DNA of 64,000 nucleotides from Bdellovibrio bacteriovorus (GTDB lineage Bacteria > Bdellovibrionota > Bdellovibrionia > Bdellovibrionales > Bdellovibrionaceae): positions 62,001 to 126,000 of the forward strand of contig NZ_LUKD01000006.1 in assembly GCF_001592745.1 (NCBI RefSeq), read 5' to 3'. Each line of letters opens with the position of its first letter. Position 1 is the first letter of the stretch. This document shows, piece after piece, positions 25,417-32,309 of this stretch. The notes beneath the pieces were generated by a model. The model did not search any database and had not been told where the DNA came from. It saw only the letters and a program-made list of their open reading frames with translations. The position numbers were made by a program, and so were the translations under genes.

Positions 25417-26130
25417 TCAAGCACTCACAGCGAGAAATTGCACACCTATAATTTGCTCCCCCGGTGCGGTCGACACAACCCAGCGAACTTGGGACTCCAC
25501 AGAGACCCAACGGCCGTGGCGGTTCTTGTACATCAGGCTGATAAAGTCCTTCACGCTGATCTCGCCCTCTTCCACGGTGATTTGGGCTCCCCCTTGGGAG
25601 AAGTCCTGCATGTGACCCTCTTTCAGGAACTGCACAGACGCCCCCGTTGGCGAGGCTTCGGCCGTCACTGACTTCTTAAGCATCACTTCGGACTGCACGC
25701 GCATGCGCTCTTGCTTACGGCTTTTCACGGGCTTTCCCTGGAGGCGACGAGTCACAATCTCACTAATACGCAGGCCCTCTGATTCGTAAAGAAAGAGAGC
25801 TTGGGGAAAGGTGTGCGACAACTGAAATGCCGCCTTTTCAATAGTTTGCGCGATAAAGATAAAGCTCACTTTAACTTTTGTTTTCGTCCAAGCTAAGAAG
25901 GCTTCGGCGACTTTGGTGGATAATGACTTTGAGTGAACAATCACGAATAGCTCCCCAAGTTGCGACTTTAAGAAATCCTTTAAGAGTTCAGGCGGCGGAG
26001 CCAAGTGCCAGCGCACGCCTTGAATCCCTTGCAGATAAGCCGGAATTGACGCCAATCCGGGAACAGTACTTTGACTCGAACTGAGATAGATCAGGTCTTT
26101 CACGGGCTTTTTCTGCATGGATGAATGCAT
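25417..26130 (-). CDS. PilZ-domain protein
   Basis: About 237 residues from the ATG at 26130; a TTG at 26148 and an ATG at 26118 are alternatives and none has a good Shine-Dalgarno. The C-terminal half is a PilZ domain: RKQER (RxxxR) about 40 residues before DFSQGGA (DxSxxG), the two motifs that bind cyclic di-GMP. The N-terminal ~130 residues are an alpha/beta region (LGELFVIVHSKSLSTKVAEAFLAWTKTKVKVSFIFIAQTIEKAAFQL) that resembles a degenerate receiver-like fold, though no phosphorylation Asp is clear. A cyclic di-GMP effector is the likely role; target unknown. Confidence 0.8.
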   Translation of the reverse strand: MHSSMQKKPVKDLIYLSSSQSTVPGLASIPAYLQGIQGVRWHLAPPPELLKDFLKSQLGELFVIVHSKSLSTKVAEAFLAWTKTKVKVSFIFIAQTIEKAAFQLSHTFPQALFLYESEGLRISEIVTRRLQGKPVKSRKQERMRVQSEVMLKKSVTAEASPTGASVQFLKEGHMQDFSQGGAQITVEEGEISVKDFISLMYKNRHGRWVSVESQVRWVVSTAPGEQIIGVQFLAVSA

Positions 26131-26291
26131 TGCAATCTTGAAGCCCAAGCTCAGATCAAAATGATCCGTCTTTCACCGTCTACGCTGTGGACAGGTGAAA
26201 AGAAAGCTTTAAACAACATTGTTAAATTACTGATTTACCAAAACAAAAAGTCCCCACACGATAAAACATGTAAACAACCAAAGGAGAAAAC

Positions 26292-26588
26292 ATGAAAACT
26301 ATTTTTGCCGTTTTGGTCGCAGTCTTTATGACAGGCTCTGTGGTTCATGCGGAAGAAACTGTGGGCCAGAAAATGGACAACGCTGCGGAGTCGACGAAAG
26401 ACACCACAAAAAAAGCGGGCCGCAAAGTGAAGTCTTCCGCGAAGAAAGCCGGCAACCGCGTTGAAGAAGCGGTGTGCATGGAAGGCGATGTGAAGTGCGC
26501 TGCTAAAAAAGCAGGCAATCGTGTTGAGGAAGGCGCTGACGCTGTCGGTGATGGCGTAAAGAACACGAAAGACAAAGTTTCTGAATAG
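26292..26588 (+). CDS. Small exported Lys/Ala-rich repeat protein
   Basis: 98 residues with a signal peptide (MKTIFAVLVAVFMTGSVVHA) and a good AAAGGAG Shine-Dalgarno. The mature part is a charged, helix-forming sequence in which KKAGNRVEE occurs twice, separated by a stretch with two cysteines (VCMEGDVKC). The pattern of T/A/K/E-rich 11-residue-like periodicity recalls LEA- or apolipoprotein-like amphipathic helices. Function is unknown; a stress or envelope-associated role would be a guess. It is monocistronic, ending before a terminator. Confidence 0.75.
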   Translation: MKTIFAVLVAVFMTGSVVHAEETVGQKMDNAAESTKDTTKKAGRKVKSSAKKAGNRVEEAVCMEGDVKCAAKKAGNRVEEGADAVGDGVKNTKDKVSE

Positions 26589-26595
26589 CTGGATC

Positions 26596-26628
26596 AAAGT
26601 ACGAAAGGCCTTCGGCTTTTCGTACTTT
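26596..26628. terminator. Bidirectional terminator between convergent genes
   Basis: AAAGTACGAAAGGCC, loop TTC, GGCTTTTCGTACTTT: a 15-bp stem with one wobble. It separates the convergent small repeat protein and the Cys-repeat protein gene, whose stop is 4 bases away. Confidence 0.8.
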
Positions 26629-26631
26629 CCC

Positions 26632-27174
26632 TTAACGACATTGTTGCGCTATTTCGCGAATCTCTGAAAGCTCGTCGCAATCAAAGCGTGAAACACGTGA
26701 GCAGACATACTCAATACAAGATGAATCATAAAGTCCTCGGCACATTGATGTGACTTCAAAGAGCTCTAACTTCTCATCACAAGCAAAACGACTGACCTTT
26801 CCGCAGACCGTGCGAATGCAATCTCCGTTTACGTTATGGCAGGCCCGCGCGACCTCGAGCATATCTTGACGGTCATCACACTCAAAGCGACTCATCTGAT
26901 TGCAAACGGCCTCAATACAGTCACTAGGAAAGCCCCCGGGAGGAGGACAATTCGGTGGCCGATTTGGCGGAGGATTGGGCTTTGTCGGCGGAGCAGGTTG
27001 AGAAGGCTCATCAGGAAGTGGACGCGGTCGTGGCGCGTTTAACATCACTGCCCAAAGAGCCTTTTCAGAATGATATTGATCGACAAGCTGTTGAGTTTTC
27101 TGAGATGTCGCGGCCACACTTTCAATAGTCAGTAAGACTGATAAAATAAAGAAAACAGACAACGCTATACGCAT
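26632..27174 (-). CDS. Secreted protein with Pro-rich linker and three Cys repeats
   Basis: 180 residues from the ATG at 27174, preceded by AGGGGGG; the longer frame to 27222 adds non-signal sequence. Signal peptide MRIALSVFFILSVLLTIESVAA, a Pro-rich linker (about 50-75, PRPRPLPDEPSQPAPPTKPNPPPNRPP in part), then three ~38-residue repeats of the form CIxxVCxxxSRFxCDxxxxxxEVxxxCR. The even cysteine pattern points to disulfide-stabilised modules displayed outside the cytoplasm. No known domain is recognised. The start codon choice and repeats are seen directly; the display role is inference. Confidence 0.78.
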   Translation of the reverse strand: MRIALSVFFILSVLLTIESVAATSQKTQQLVDQYHSEKALWAVMLNAPRPRPLPDEPSQPAPPTKPNPPPNRPPNCPPPGGFPSDCIEAVCNQMSRFECDDRQDMLEVARACHNVNGDCIRTVCGKVSRFACDEKLELFEVTSMCRGLYDSSCIEYVCSRVSRFDCDELSEIREIAQQCR

Positions 27175-27272
27175 GATCCCCCCTGCTCTTTCATGGTCGT
27201 TGATGACGACGGGCGGTTTCAAGAGTCAGAGATTTCTTAGGGAAAAATACAGCAGTCTAGTCGGAAAACGAC

Positions 27273-27297
27273 AAAAGCCTCTGTGGAAGAGGCTTTT
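27273..27297 (-). terminator. Intrinsic terminator of the secreted coiled-coil protein 1
   Basis: AAAAGCCTCT, loop of 5, AGAGGCTTTT: a 10-bp stem, 25 bases after the stop of the minus-strand gene at 27322. Confidence 0.8.
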
Positions 27298-27321
27298 GGA
27301 AGAATGAATAAAGCGTAATTA

Positions 27322-27864
27322 TTAAAATGTTTCGCAGCGAACAGAGGCCATGCAGTACACGGGGTTCACAGAGTTTCCACAGGTTTTACGTGCATTGTAT
27401 TCTGCTTCCACTGGAGAACGCCCTTCTCCACGGAAGATTTTGTTATACCCAGTATCTGTAAGAACACAAAGAGCCCCTTGAGTCAGACGATCTTGAGCCG
27501 GGTCGCTGCACTTCACAGAGCCATTGCAGTAAACGGCATTCACTGAATTGCCACAAGACTCTTTAGCTTTCGCTTCGGCCTCAAGCTTCGTGCGCCCCTT
27601 CCCCAGAAATACTTTGTTGTAACCAGTGTCCGTCGTCATACAAGCCACTTCTACAATCGGAGGTGGCGGCGGCGGCATCGGAGGCGTCTGATATTCCAAA
27701 TTAGAAACACGTTGGTTCAAATTATAGATAAGTCCTTCGAGCTGACTCACCTTCGTCTCAAGAATACGAATGCGCTCGGCCTCGCGACTTTGCGCGTGAG
27801 CAGAAACACCCAGCAAAAGACAACAACCTAAAACCAAAACCAGTGATTTTCTAAGTACAGACAT
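27322..27864 (-). CDS. Secreted coiled-coil protein with two Cys repeats (paralogue 1)
   Basis: 180 residues from the ATG at 27864 (TTGGGGGAT upstream); the frame to 27915 adds a non-signal extension. Signal peptide MSVLRKSLVLVLGCCLLLGVSAHAQ; a coiled coil with Leu/Ile heptads (ILETKVSQLEGLIYNLNQRVSNLEY); a Pro-only linker; then two homologous ~48-residue units, each starting CxxTDTGYNKxFxGxGRxxxEAE and ending GNSVNxVYC. Four to five cysteines per unit suggest disulfides. A trimeric or dimeric stalk carrying paired head domains is a reasonable model. No family is recognised. Its closest relative is the next gene upstream, so the pair arose by tandem duplication. Confidence 0.78.
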   Translation of the reverse strand: MSVLRKSLVLVLGCCLLLGVSAHAQSREAERIRILETKVSQLEGLIYNLNQRVSNLEYQTPPMPPPPPPIVEVACMTTDTGYNKVFLGKGRTKLEAEAKAKESCGNSVNAVYCNGSVKCSDPAQDRLTQGALCVLTDTGYNKIFRGEGRSPVEAEYNARKTCGNSVNPVYCMASVRCETF

Positions 27865-27994
27865 CGCGATCCCCCAAGAACAGTGGTTACCAAACTTCAC
27901 CAAGAAGTAAGACAAAATCCCTTAAAGCAATAACAAAGCCAAGTACGAAAGAGTCAAAAATACACCGGCGTTTACCAGTTCATGTGGGAAATAA

Positions 27995-28027
27995 AAAAGC
28001 CCCACCGTTCGATTCGGTGAGGCTTTT
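27995..28027 (-). terminator. Intrinsic terminator of the secreted coiled-coil protein 2
   Basis: AAAAGCCCCACCG, loop TTCGATT, CGGTGAGGCTTTT: a 13-bp stem with one mismatch, 23 bases after the stop of the minus-strand gene at 28051. Confidence 0.8.
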
Positions 28028-28050
28028 GAAGAAGAGAATTTCGACGAAAA

Positions 28051-28608
28051 TTAGAAAGTATCGCAACGAGCATTCGTGTTGCAGTAAGTAGCATGAACCG
28101 CGTTGTTACAAGCCTTACGAGCATTGTACTCAGCTTCAAGAACGCTCTTAGCTTCACCTTTGAACGTCTTACCGTAACCAGAATCGGTAACAACACAGAT
28201 AGCGCCTTGGATAACGCGATCTTGTACCGGATCACTGCACTTCAAAGTATTGTTGCAGTAAGTAGCATGCACGTTAGCTCCGCACACTTCCTTAGCTTTA
28301 GCTTCCGCCTCAAGCTTCGTGCGTCCCTTACCCAAGAAAACCTTGCCATAACCACTATCCGTAATCATACAAGCCACTTCAGAAACCGGCACCGGCGGAG
28401 GAGGCAAAGTCGGTGTCCCACGATACTCAAGATTAGAAACACGCTGATTCAAATTATAAATCAGGCTTTCAAGCTGCTGAACCTTCGACTCAAGAATACG
28501 AACACGCTCGGACTCACGATCCCCACGGTTCTGCGCTTGAGCAGACACTCCAAGGAAAAGACAACAACCTAGCACCAAAACAACGGCTTTTCTAAAACCA
28601 GTAATCAT
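28051..28608 (-). CDS. Secreted coiled-coil protein with two Cys repeats (paralogue 2)
   Basis: 185 residues, ATG at 28608 with GGGAG upstream. Same layout as its neighbour: signal peptide with GCCLFLGVSAQAQ, coiled coil (ILESKVQQLESLIYNLNQRVSNLEY), short Pro linker, two Cys-rich units (CMITDSGYGKVFLGKGRTKLEAE, CVVTDSGYGKTFKGEAKSVLEAE). The coiled-coil NLNQRVSNLEY is nearly identical in both, whereas the head units differ at exposed positions (TGYNK versus SGYGK, AVYC versus ATYC). Each gene has its own terminator, so they are separately transcribed paralogues. Function unknown. Confidence 0.78.
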   Translation of the reverse strand: MITGFRKAVVLVLGCCLFLGVSAQAQNRGDRESERVRILESKVQQLESLIYNLNQRVSNLEYRGTPTLPPPPVPVSEVACMITDSGYGKVFLGKGRTKLEAEAKAKEVCGANVHATYCNNTLKCSDPVQDRVIQGAICVVTDSGYGKTFKGEAKSVLEAEYNARKACNNAVHATYCNTNARCDTF

Positions 28609-28960
28609 AAACGCTCCCTAGTAAAGAATTGGTTAACGACCTAAAAAAATAATCCGGAACCCCAAGGAGCAATAAAGAGGCCACAACGAAACCCGAAAAA
28701 ATAAACCTCACAATCAATAGAAGCTATCTGGGACTTCGCCCCCAAACCCTCAACCGAAAACAAGTTAGACACCTACGAAAAAGCGACAGCCGTCTCTGAG
28801 CGAACGAGGGGAAAGTTAACTTACAAAGGGGACGTAATAGCTATTGAACTCGGCACTTTCCCAATGAGAAGAGTCGGTACTTTTGTATATCCGAAAGCGC
28901 ATTCATCTCCGATGAGGAGAAGTTAGTAACCACCACGATTCAAGTGAGGAACGAATATCG

Positions 28961-29043
28961 ACTCGGTCCAACTATGACGATACGAACAGTTTTTTAAAGA
29001 GAGACAGTTACCGCCACCGTGGCGGTAAGCAAATGCGTTAAGA
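28961..29043. repeat. Direct repeat unit A (partner 29282-29367)
   Basis: Starts ACTCGGTCCAAC, continues TGACGATACGAA, and ends with the palindrome and GCAAATGCGTTAAG. The other copy reads ACTCGCTCCAAC, TGACGATACGAA, GCACATGCGTCAAG in the same order, with a few indels. This is clear homology over about 85 bases. Confidence 0.8.
29008..29028. repeat. 21-bp palindrome P1
   Basis: Arm TTACCGCCAC, single central base, then the exact complement. Perfect 10-bp arms. Confidence 0.85.
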
Positions 29044-29157
29044 CGGATTGAGAAGACCTTCTTGATGCTAAATTGAAGAGTCGAGCGCCATTTGTTCAGG
29101 TAAGTGCCTATTAAATACGAATCAAAAACACGCCCTTTCGAGACAAGAAGCGATAGC

Positions 29158-29178
29158 TTACTTCCATCGTCCAAGTCA
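29158..29178. repeat. Degenerate palindrome P2
   Basis: Left arm TTACTTCCAT intact, right arm decayed (GTCCAAGTCA instead of the complement). Preceded by AGACAAGAAGCGATAGC, similar to the sequence before other copies. Confidence 0.6.
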
Positions 29179-29281
29179 GAGCGATAGCAGAGTTATCTTC
29201 AAAGAAAACAAGCACCTTCTAAAGAAAAAGGAACCTGGTACATTTTCATTACTAAGGGAAGCAGGTACCTTTGAGTACCGT

Positions 29282-29367
29282 ACTCGCTCCAACCGCTGAC
29301 GATACGAAGCGGGTCTCTCCAGAGAAGAAACTTACTGCCATCGTGGCAGTAAGCACATGCGTCAAGG
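29282..29367. repeat. Direct repeat unit B (partner 28961-29043)
   Basis: Second copy of the ~85-bp unit, including palindrome P3 and preceded by GGAAGCAGGTACCTTTGAGT at 29258-29277. Confidence 0.8.
29332..29352. repeat. 21-bp palindrome P3
   Basis: Arms TTACTGCCAT and GTGGCAGTAA around one base; one position is a T-G wobble. Paired changes relative to P1 (CCGCC/GGCGG to CTGCC/GGCAG) keep the stem. Confidence 0.85.
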
Positions 29368-29459
29368 ATAGAAGTGCTTTTAAGCGCCATACACTCAAGC
29401 CGTTCCGCCATTAGACATTGGCAAATACAAATGGGAAATCCAGAAAGAAACGCAGAAAG

Positions 29460-29480
29460 TTACTTCCATGATGGAAGTAA
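29460..29480. repeat. 21-bp palindrome P4
   Basis: Arm TTACTTCCAT, central base, exact complement, followed by an A-run (AAAAAA). Confidence 0.85.
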
Positions 29481-29639
29481 AAAAATCAATCTACCATCTT
29501 CAAACAATAGGAAAGCACTTATCTTTTAATTGAAAAGAACTGAGTACCGTTAGCACGCAAAAAAAGCCGGTTTCATCTCTAGAAAGAGACTGTGACACCC
29601 TTCGAACGAGCACAAAGGGAAGCAACTTTTTTAGAAAGT

Positions 29640-29660
29640 TTACTTCCACGGTGGAAGTAA
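29640..29660. repeat. 21-bp palindrome P5
   Basis: Arm TTACTTCCAC, central base, exact complement, followed by an A-run. Preceded by TTTTTTAGAAAG, like the TTTTTTAAAGAGAG before P1. Confidence 0.85.
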
Positions 29661-29817
29661 AAAAAGATTACCAGCACCCTTTCAAAACAAAAGGAAGCAG
29701 GTACCTTTACCCGCCGACCCCACATACGCGCGAAAGCGCATCTGCACGAAGCCTCTACCCTCCGAAAAGCCCACTAAAACCCCTCGAAGAAAAAACAACG
29801 CAAAAGCCCCGGGAACA

Positions 29818-29982
29818 GGCTTGGGCAGAGGCTTTCTGCTTTGAAGCCCAAGTTCCGCAGCGCCCGAAAATCCAAACTAGCAATCAGAAAACAAAAGAAA
29901 AAAGAAAAGGGAGCCACAAAGAGCTCCCTTCGCGCGAGGATGTGTCCGAAGGGCTTCAAAGCAGAAAGCCTCTGCCCAAGCC
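29818..29982. repeat. Inverted repeat (two 32-bp arms) flanking the ACIII terminator
   Basis: 29818-29849 and 29951-29982 are exact reverse complements over 32 bases, 101 bases apart. Each arm can also fold on itself (GGGCTT with AAGCCC, inner GCAGA with TCTGC), so it looks like two inverted copies of a palindromic element, in the manner of paired REP sequences. Confidence 0.85.
29893..29930 (-). terminator. Intrinsic terminator of the actABCDEF operon
   Basis: AAGGGAGC (29907-29914) pairs with GCTCCCTT (29923-29930). Read on the minus strand the stem is followed by a T-rich tract (TTTTCTTTTTTCTTTTG). It lies 66 bases past the actF stop, inside the loop of the large inverted repeat. Confidence 0.8.
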
Positions 29983-29995
29983 CGTCCCGAGTCGC

Positions 29996-31201
29996 TTAGT
30001 ACGCGACGTGGTGGTTGATCGCCTCATGAATTCTAGGATCCTTCAAAGGAACCAAACTATGCTTACTCCAGAAAGACATAACAGTCAGAATAAACAAGCC
30101 TGCGAATCCAGCAAAGATACCGATCTCCCAGAAACCGAAAGTCACATGACCATCGAAGAAGTTCGGATACACCATCCAGTAGATGTCTACGTATTGCATG
30201 ATAAGAACAATTGTTGATACCAGGATCACGTGGTTGCCATTGCGTTTAGCTCCGCGAGGAAGCAATGCCAAGAATGGAACTACGAAACGGAAGATCAAAA
30301 GAGCCAAGGAAACACCCATCCATCCGCCTTGAGAGCGCATGATGTAGTACTCAGTTTCTTCCGGCAAGTTTGCGTACCAAATCAACATGAATTGAGAGAA
30401 CGCAATGTAGGCCCAGAAGATTGAGAAGCCTTTAAGATACTTCACAACGTCGTGCTGGTGCTCATCTGTGACATAGCCTTTAACAAAACCATGACGTCTC
30501 ATAAGAACAATCACGATCGCCAAGAAAGCCATTCCCGCTTGGAACATACCAGAGAACGTGTAGATACCGAAGATCGTTGAGTACCAAGTTGGCAACAACG
30601 ACATCAATAGATCCACGCTGAAGAAAGAGAACGCCAAAGCGAAGAAAACAATGAACGCCACTGCTGGAGAAACGTTCTTATTCGTCAGATTTTCGTCACC
30701 TGTTTGGTCTTGCTTCAATGAATTTCCAACGATGATGTAGCGGAAAAGCATGCAACCCAAAGCGAAGATGAAAAGACGTACTACGAAGAAGCCGGTGTTT
30801 AGGTAAGCCGTTTTTGCAGCTACTACCGGGCTTGCATCAAGCACTTCTTGGTTCGCCCAAGGATAAAGAGTTTTGAAACCCACCAACAACACCAAGCCAC
30901 CGATCAAGATCGCTGGAATGAAGGAAGTTGTTGCTTCAGCAAAACGACGGATAGTGACAGACCAGCCAGCTTTAGCTACGTTATTGATAGCCACCCAGAA
31001 AAGTCCGCTCACCGCCATAGATGCGAAGAAGAAGAAAGCCACTAGGTACGAAGTCCAAAGTCTTTCTTGGTTTTTCATCAAGCCAACAACGAAAGTCAAA
31101 AGACCGATCGCGATCAGCGCGAAGCTCAACGTTTTCAATTTCGCGGGAGCTTCGAATTTAGACACATGAAGGTTTACGTGATTATGTTCGCCCATCTTCA
31201 A
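29996..31201 (-). CDS. actF: Alternative Complex III subunit ActF (NrfD-like)
   Basis: 401 residues with about ten membrane segments and long hydrophobic helices (FALIAIGLLTFVVGLMKN, VRLFIFALGCMLFRYIIVG, ILLVSTIVLIMQYVDIYWMVYPNFF). It matches the ActF/NrfD-like quinol subunit of Alternative Complex III, a quinol:electron-acceptor oxidoreductase that replaces complex III. Last gene of the operon, 2 bases after actE. In Rhodothermus and Flavobacterium complexes ActF pairs with ActC in the membrane. Confidence 0.92.
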   Translation of the reverse strand: MKMGEHNHVNLHVSKFEAPAKLKTLSFALIAIGLLTFVVGLMKNQERLWTSYLVAFFFFASMAVSGLFWVAINNVAKAGWSVTIRRFAEATTSFIPAILIGGLVLLVGFKTLYPWANQEVLDASPVVAAKTAYLNTGFFVVRLFIFALGCMLFRYIIVGNSLKQDQTGDENLTNKNVSPAVAFIVFFALAFSFFSVDLLMSLLPTWYSTIFGIYTFSGMFQAGMAFLAIVIVLMRRHGFVKGYVTDEHQHDVVKYLKGFSIFWAYIAFSQFMLIWYANLPEETEYYIMRSQGGWMGVSLALLIFRFVVPFLALLPRGAKRNGNHVILVSTIVLIMQYVDIYWMVYPNFFDGHVTFGFWEIGIFAGFAGLFILTVMSFWSKHSLVPLKDPRIHEAINHHVAY

Positions 31202-31203
31202 CC

Positions 31204-31782
31204 CTACTTAGATTGCTTCTCTAGGAAGCGAATGTAGTTAACAACTTGCCAACGGTATTTTTGCGGGATGTGAGCCGCGTAAGGACCCATCACACCTTGG
31301 CCCATCGTGATGACGTGGTAAAGATGTCCATCTGGCCATGCTTTCACTTTATCACTGACAACCGCTGGTGGTTTCAAAGCCATTTTTTCAGAAACTGAAG
31401 ATTTCGCAGCAACGCCGCCTTCACCTTTAAAGCCGTGGCAGATCGCACAGTTCGTCTCGTAGTATTTTTGTCCTACAAGCAAAGTCGTCTCATCCATTTG
31501 GCCCGCAAGTGGGTTCTTCAAATTCTTAGATGCACCTTCAACATCGGTCGCGTAACGGTACGGTTCAAAACCTACCGGAGCAGTTCCTTCAGGAGGAACA
31601 CGCATACCGCTGTGATGAGGAGATGTTTCGTCGTACTCCTGAGCTTTGATTGCCGGAGATTCCATCATATCTTGGATCAGTTCTACGTTGGCTTTGTTGC
31701 CACGAGGACCACAGCTAGACAGGGCTAATGCTGCCAAGCCTGCTGCTGCTACACCCATTGATAAATTCACGAGGCTTCTCAT
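31204..31782 (-). CDS. actE: Alternative Complex III monohaem cytochrome c subunit ActE
   Basis: 192 residues: lipoprotein signal (AALALSSC), a spacer, then one CxxCH haem motif (CAICHGFKGEGGVAA) and the later Met-ligand region (MGQGVMGPYAAHIPQKYRWQVVNYIRFLEKQ) typical of class I cytochrome c. It would carry electrons from the complex to a terminal oxidase. It follows actD by 2 bases. Confidence 0.93.
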   Translation of the reverse strand: MRSLVNLSMGVAAAGLAALALSSCGPRGNKANVELIQDMMESPAIKAQEYDETSPHHSGMRVPPEGTAPVGFEPYRYATDVEGASKNLKNPLAGQMDETTLLVGQKYYETNCAICHGFKGEGGVAAKSSVSEKMALKPPAVVSDKVKAWPDGHLYHVITMGQGVMGPYAAHIPQKYRWQVVNYIRFLEKQSK

Positions 31783-31784
31783 TA

Positions 31785-32309
31785 TTAGTACTCCGTCTTC
31801 TTAACTTCAGTTGCGCCCAGTTCTTTGAACATTCTCTCGATCTTCGTTTCATCGTAGCCAATGTCATTGTGCGGGATGAAAATCGCGAATTTATGAGAGC
31901 TCAAATCAGGGTCAATGCTTGGTGGATCGATGCGTGGGATTTTGCACGCATAGAACAAAGCGCCCACTGAACAAAGAGCTGCAAACAAGATTGTTAATTC
32001 GAACATGATAGGAATGAAGGCTGGCAATGAGAAGAACGGTTTACCGCCCACGTTCACTGCCCAGTCCACTGCTGACGTCCAATACGTCAATGCAAGACCT
32101 GCCAAAAGACCCACGCAACCTGCGGTGAAAGTCACATAAGGAATCCAAGATCTCTTAATTCCACAAGCTTCTTCCATACCATGAACAGGATAAGCAGAGA
32201 TGGCTTCGAACTTTGTGAAGCCCGCTTCGCGAGTTTTGCGAGCGGCCTTCAAGATCAAATGTTCTTCTTCCCAGATACCAGCGATACCTTTTGTATAATT
32301 ATTAGCCAT
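31785..32309 (-). CDS. actD: Alternative Complex III subunit ActD (DUF3341)
   Basis: 174 residues with two membrane helices (VTFTAGCVGLLAGLALTYW and PIMFELTILFAALCSVGALFYAC) after a cytoplasmic domain. The order FEAISAYPVHGMEEACGIKRSWIPYVTF is typical of the DUF3341 ActD subunit. It shares its first base with the last base of actC. Needed for complex assembly; no cofactor. Confidence 0.92.
   Translation of the reverse strand: MANNYTKGIAGIWEEEHLILKAARKTREAGFTKFEAISAYPVHGMEEACGIKRSWIPYVTFTAGCVGLLAGLALTYWTSAVDWAVNVGGKPFFSLPAFIPIMFELTILFAALCSVGALFYACKIPRIDPPSIDPDLSSHKFAIFIPHNDIGYDETKIERMFKELGATEVKKTEY

Larger units (their letters stand above)
28622..29995. other. Gene-free 1.37 kb with degenerate palindrome array and inverted repeat
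   Basis: No open frame here carries a credible start, signal or family motif. The stretch contains five copies of a 21-bp palindrome, an 83/86-bp direct repeat, several GGTACC-centred motifs and a large inverted repeat. 28622-28870 shows nothing recognisable beyond purine-rich sequence. The minus-strand open frames at 28923-29174 and 29199-29411 share a weak similarity only because they cross the repeated units. Confidence 0.7.

Noticed and set aside
28961-29660. CRISPR array
   Set aside because: The repeats are palindromes with 128-180 bases between them, the copies differ, and no cas genes are present.
29651-30217. Plus-strand open frame of 188 codons crossing the inverted repeat into actF antisense
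   Set aside because: Composition is Pro/Lys/Ser-rich noise, half of it is antisense to actF, and it starts inside palindrome P5.
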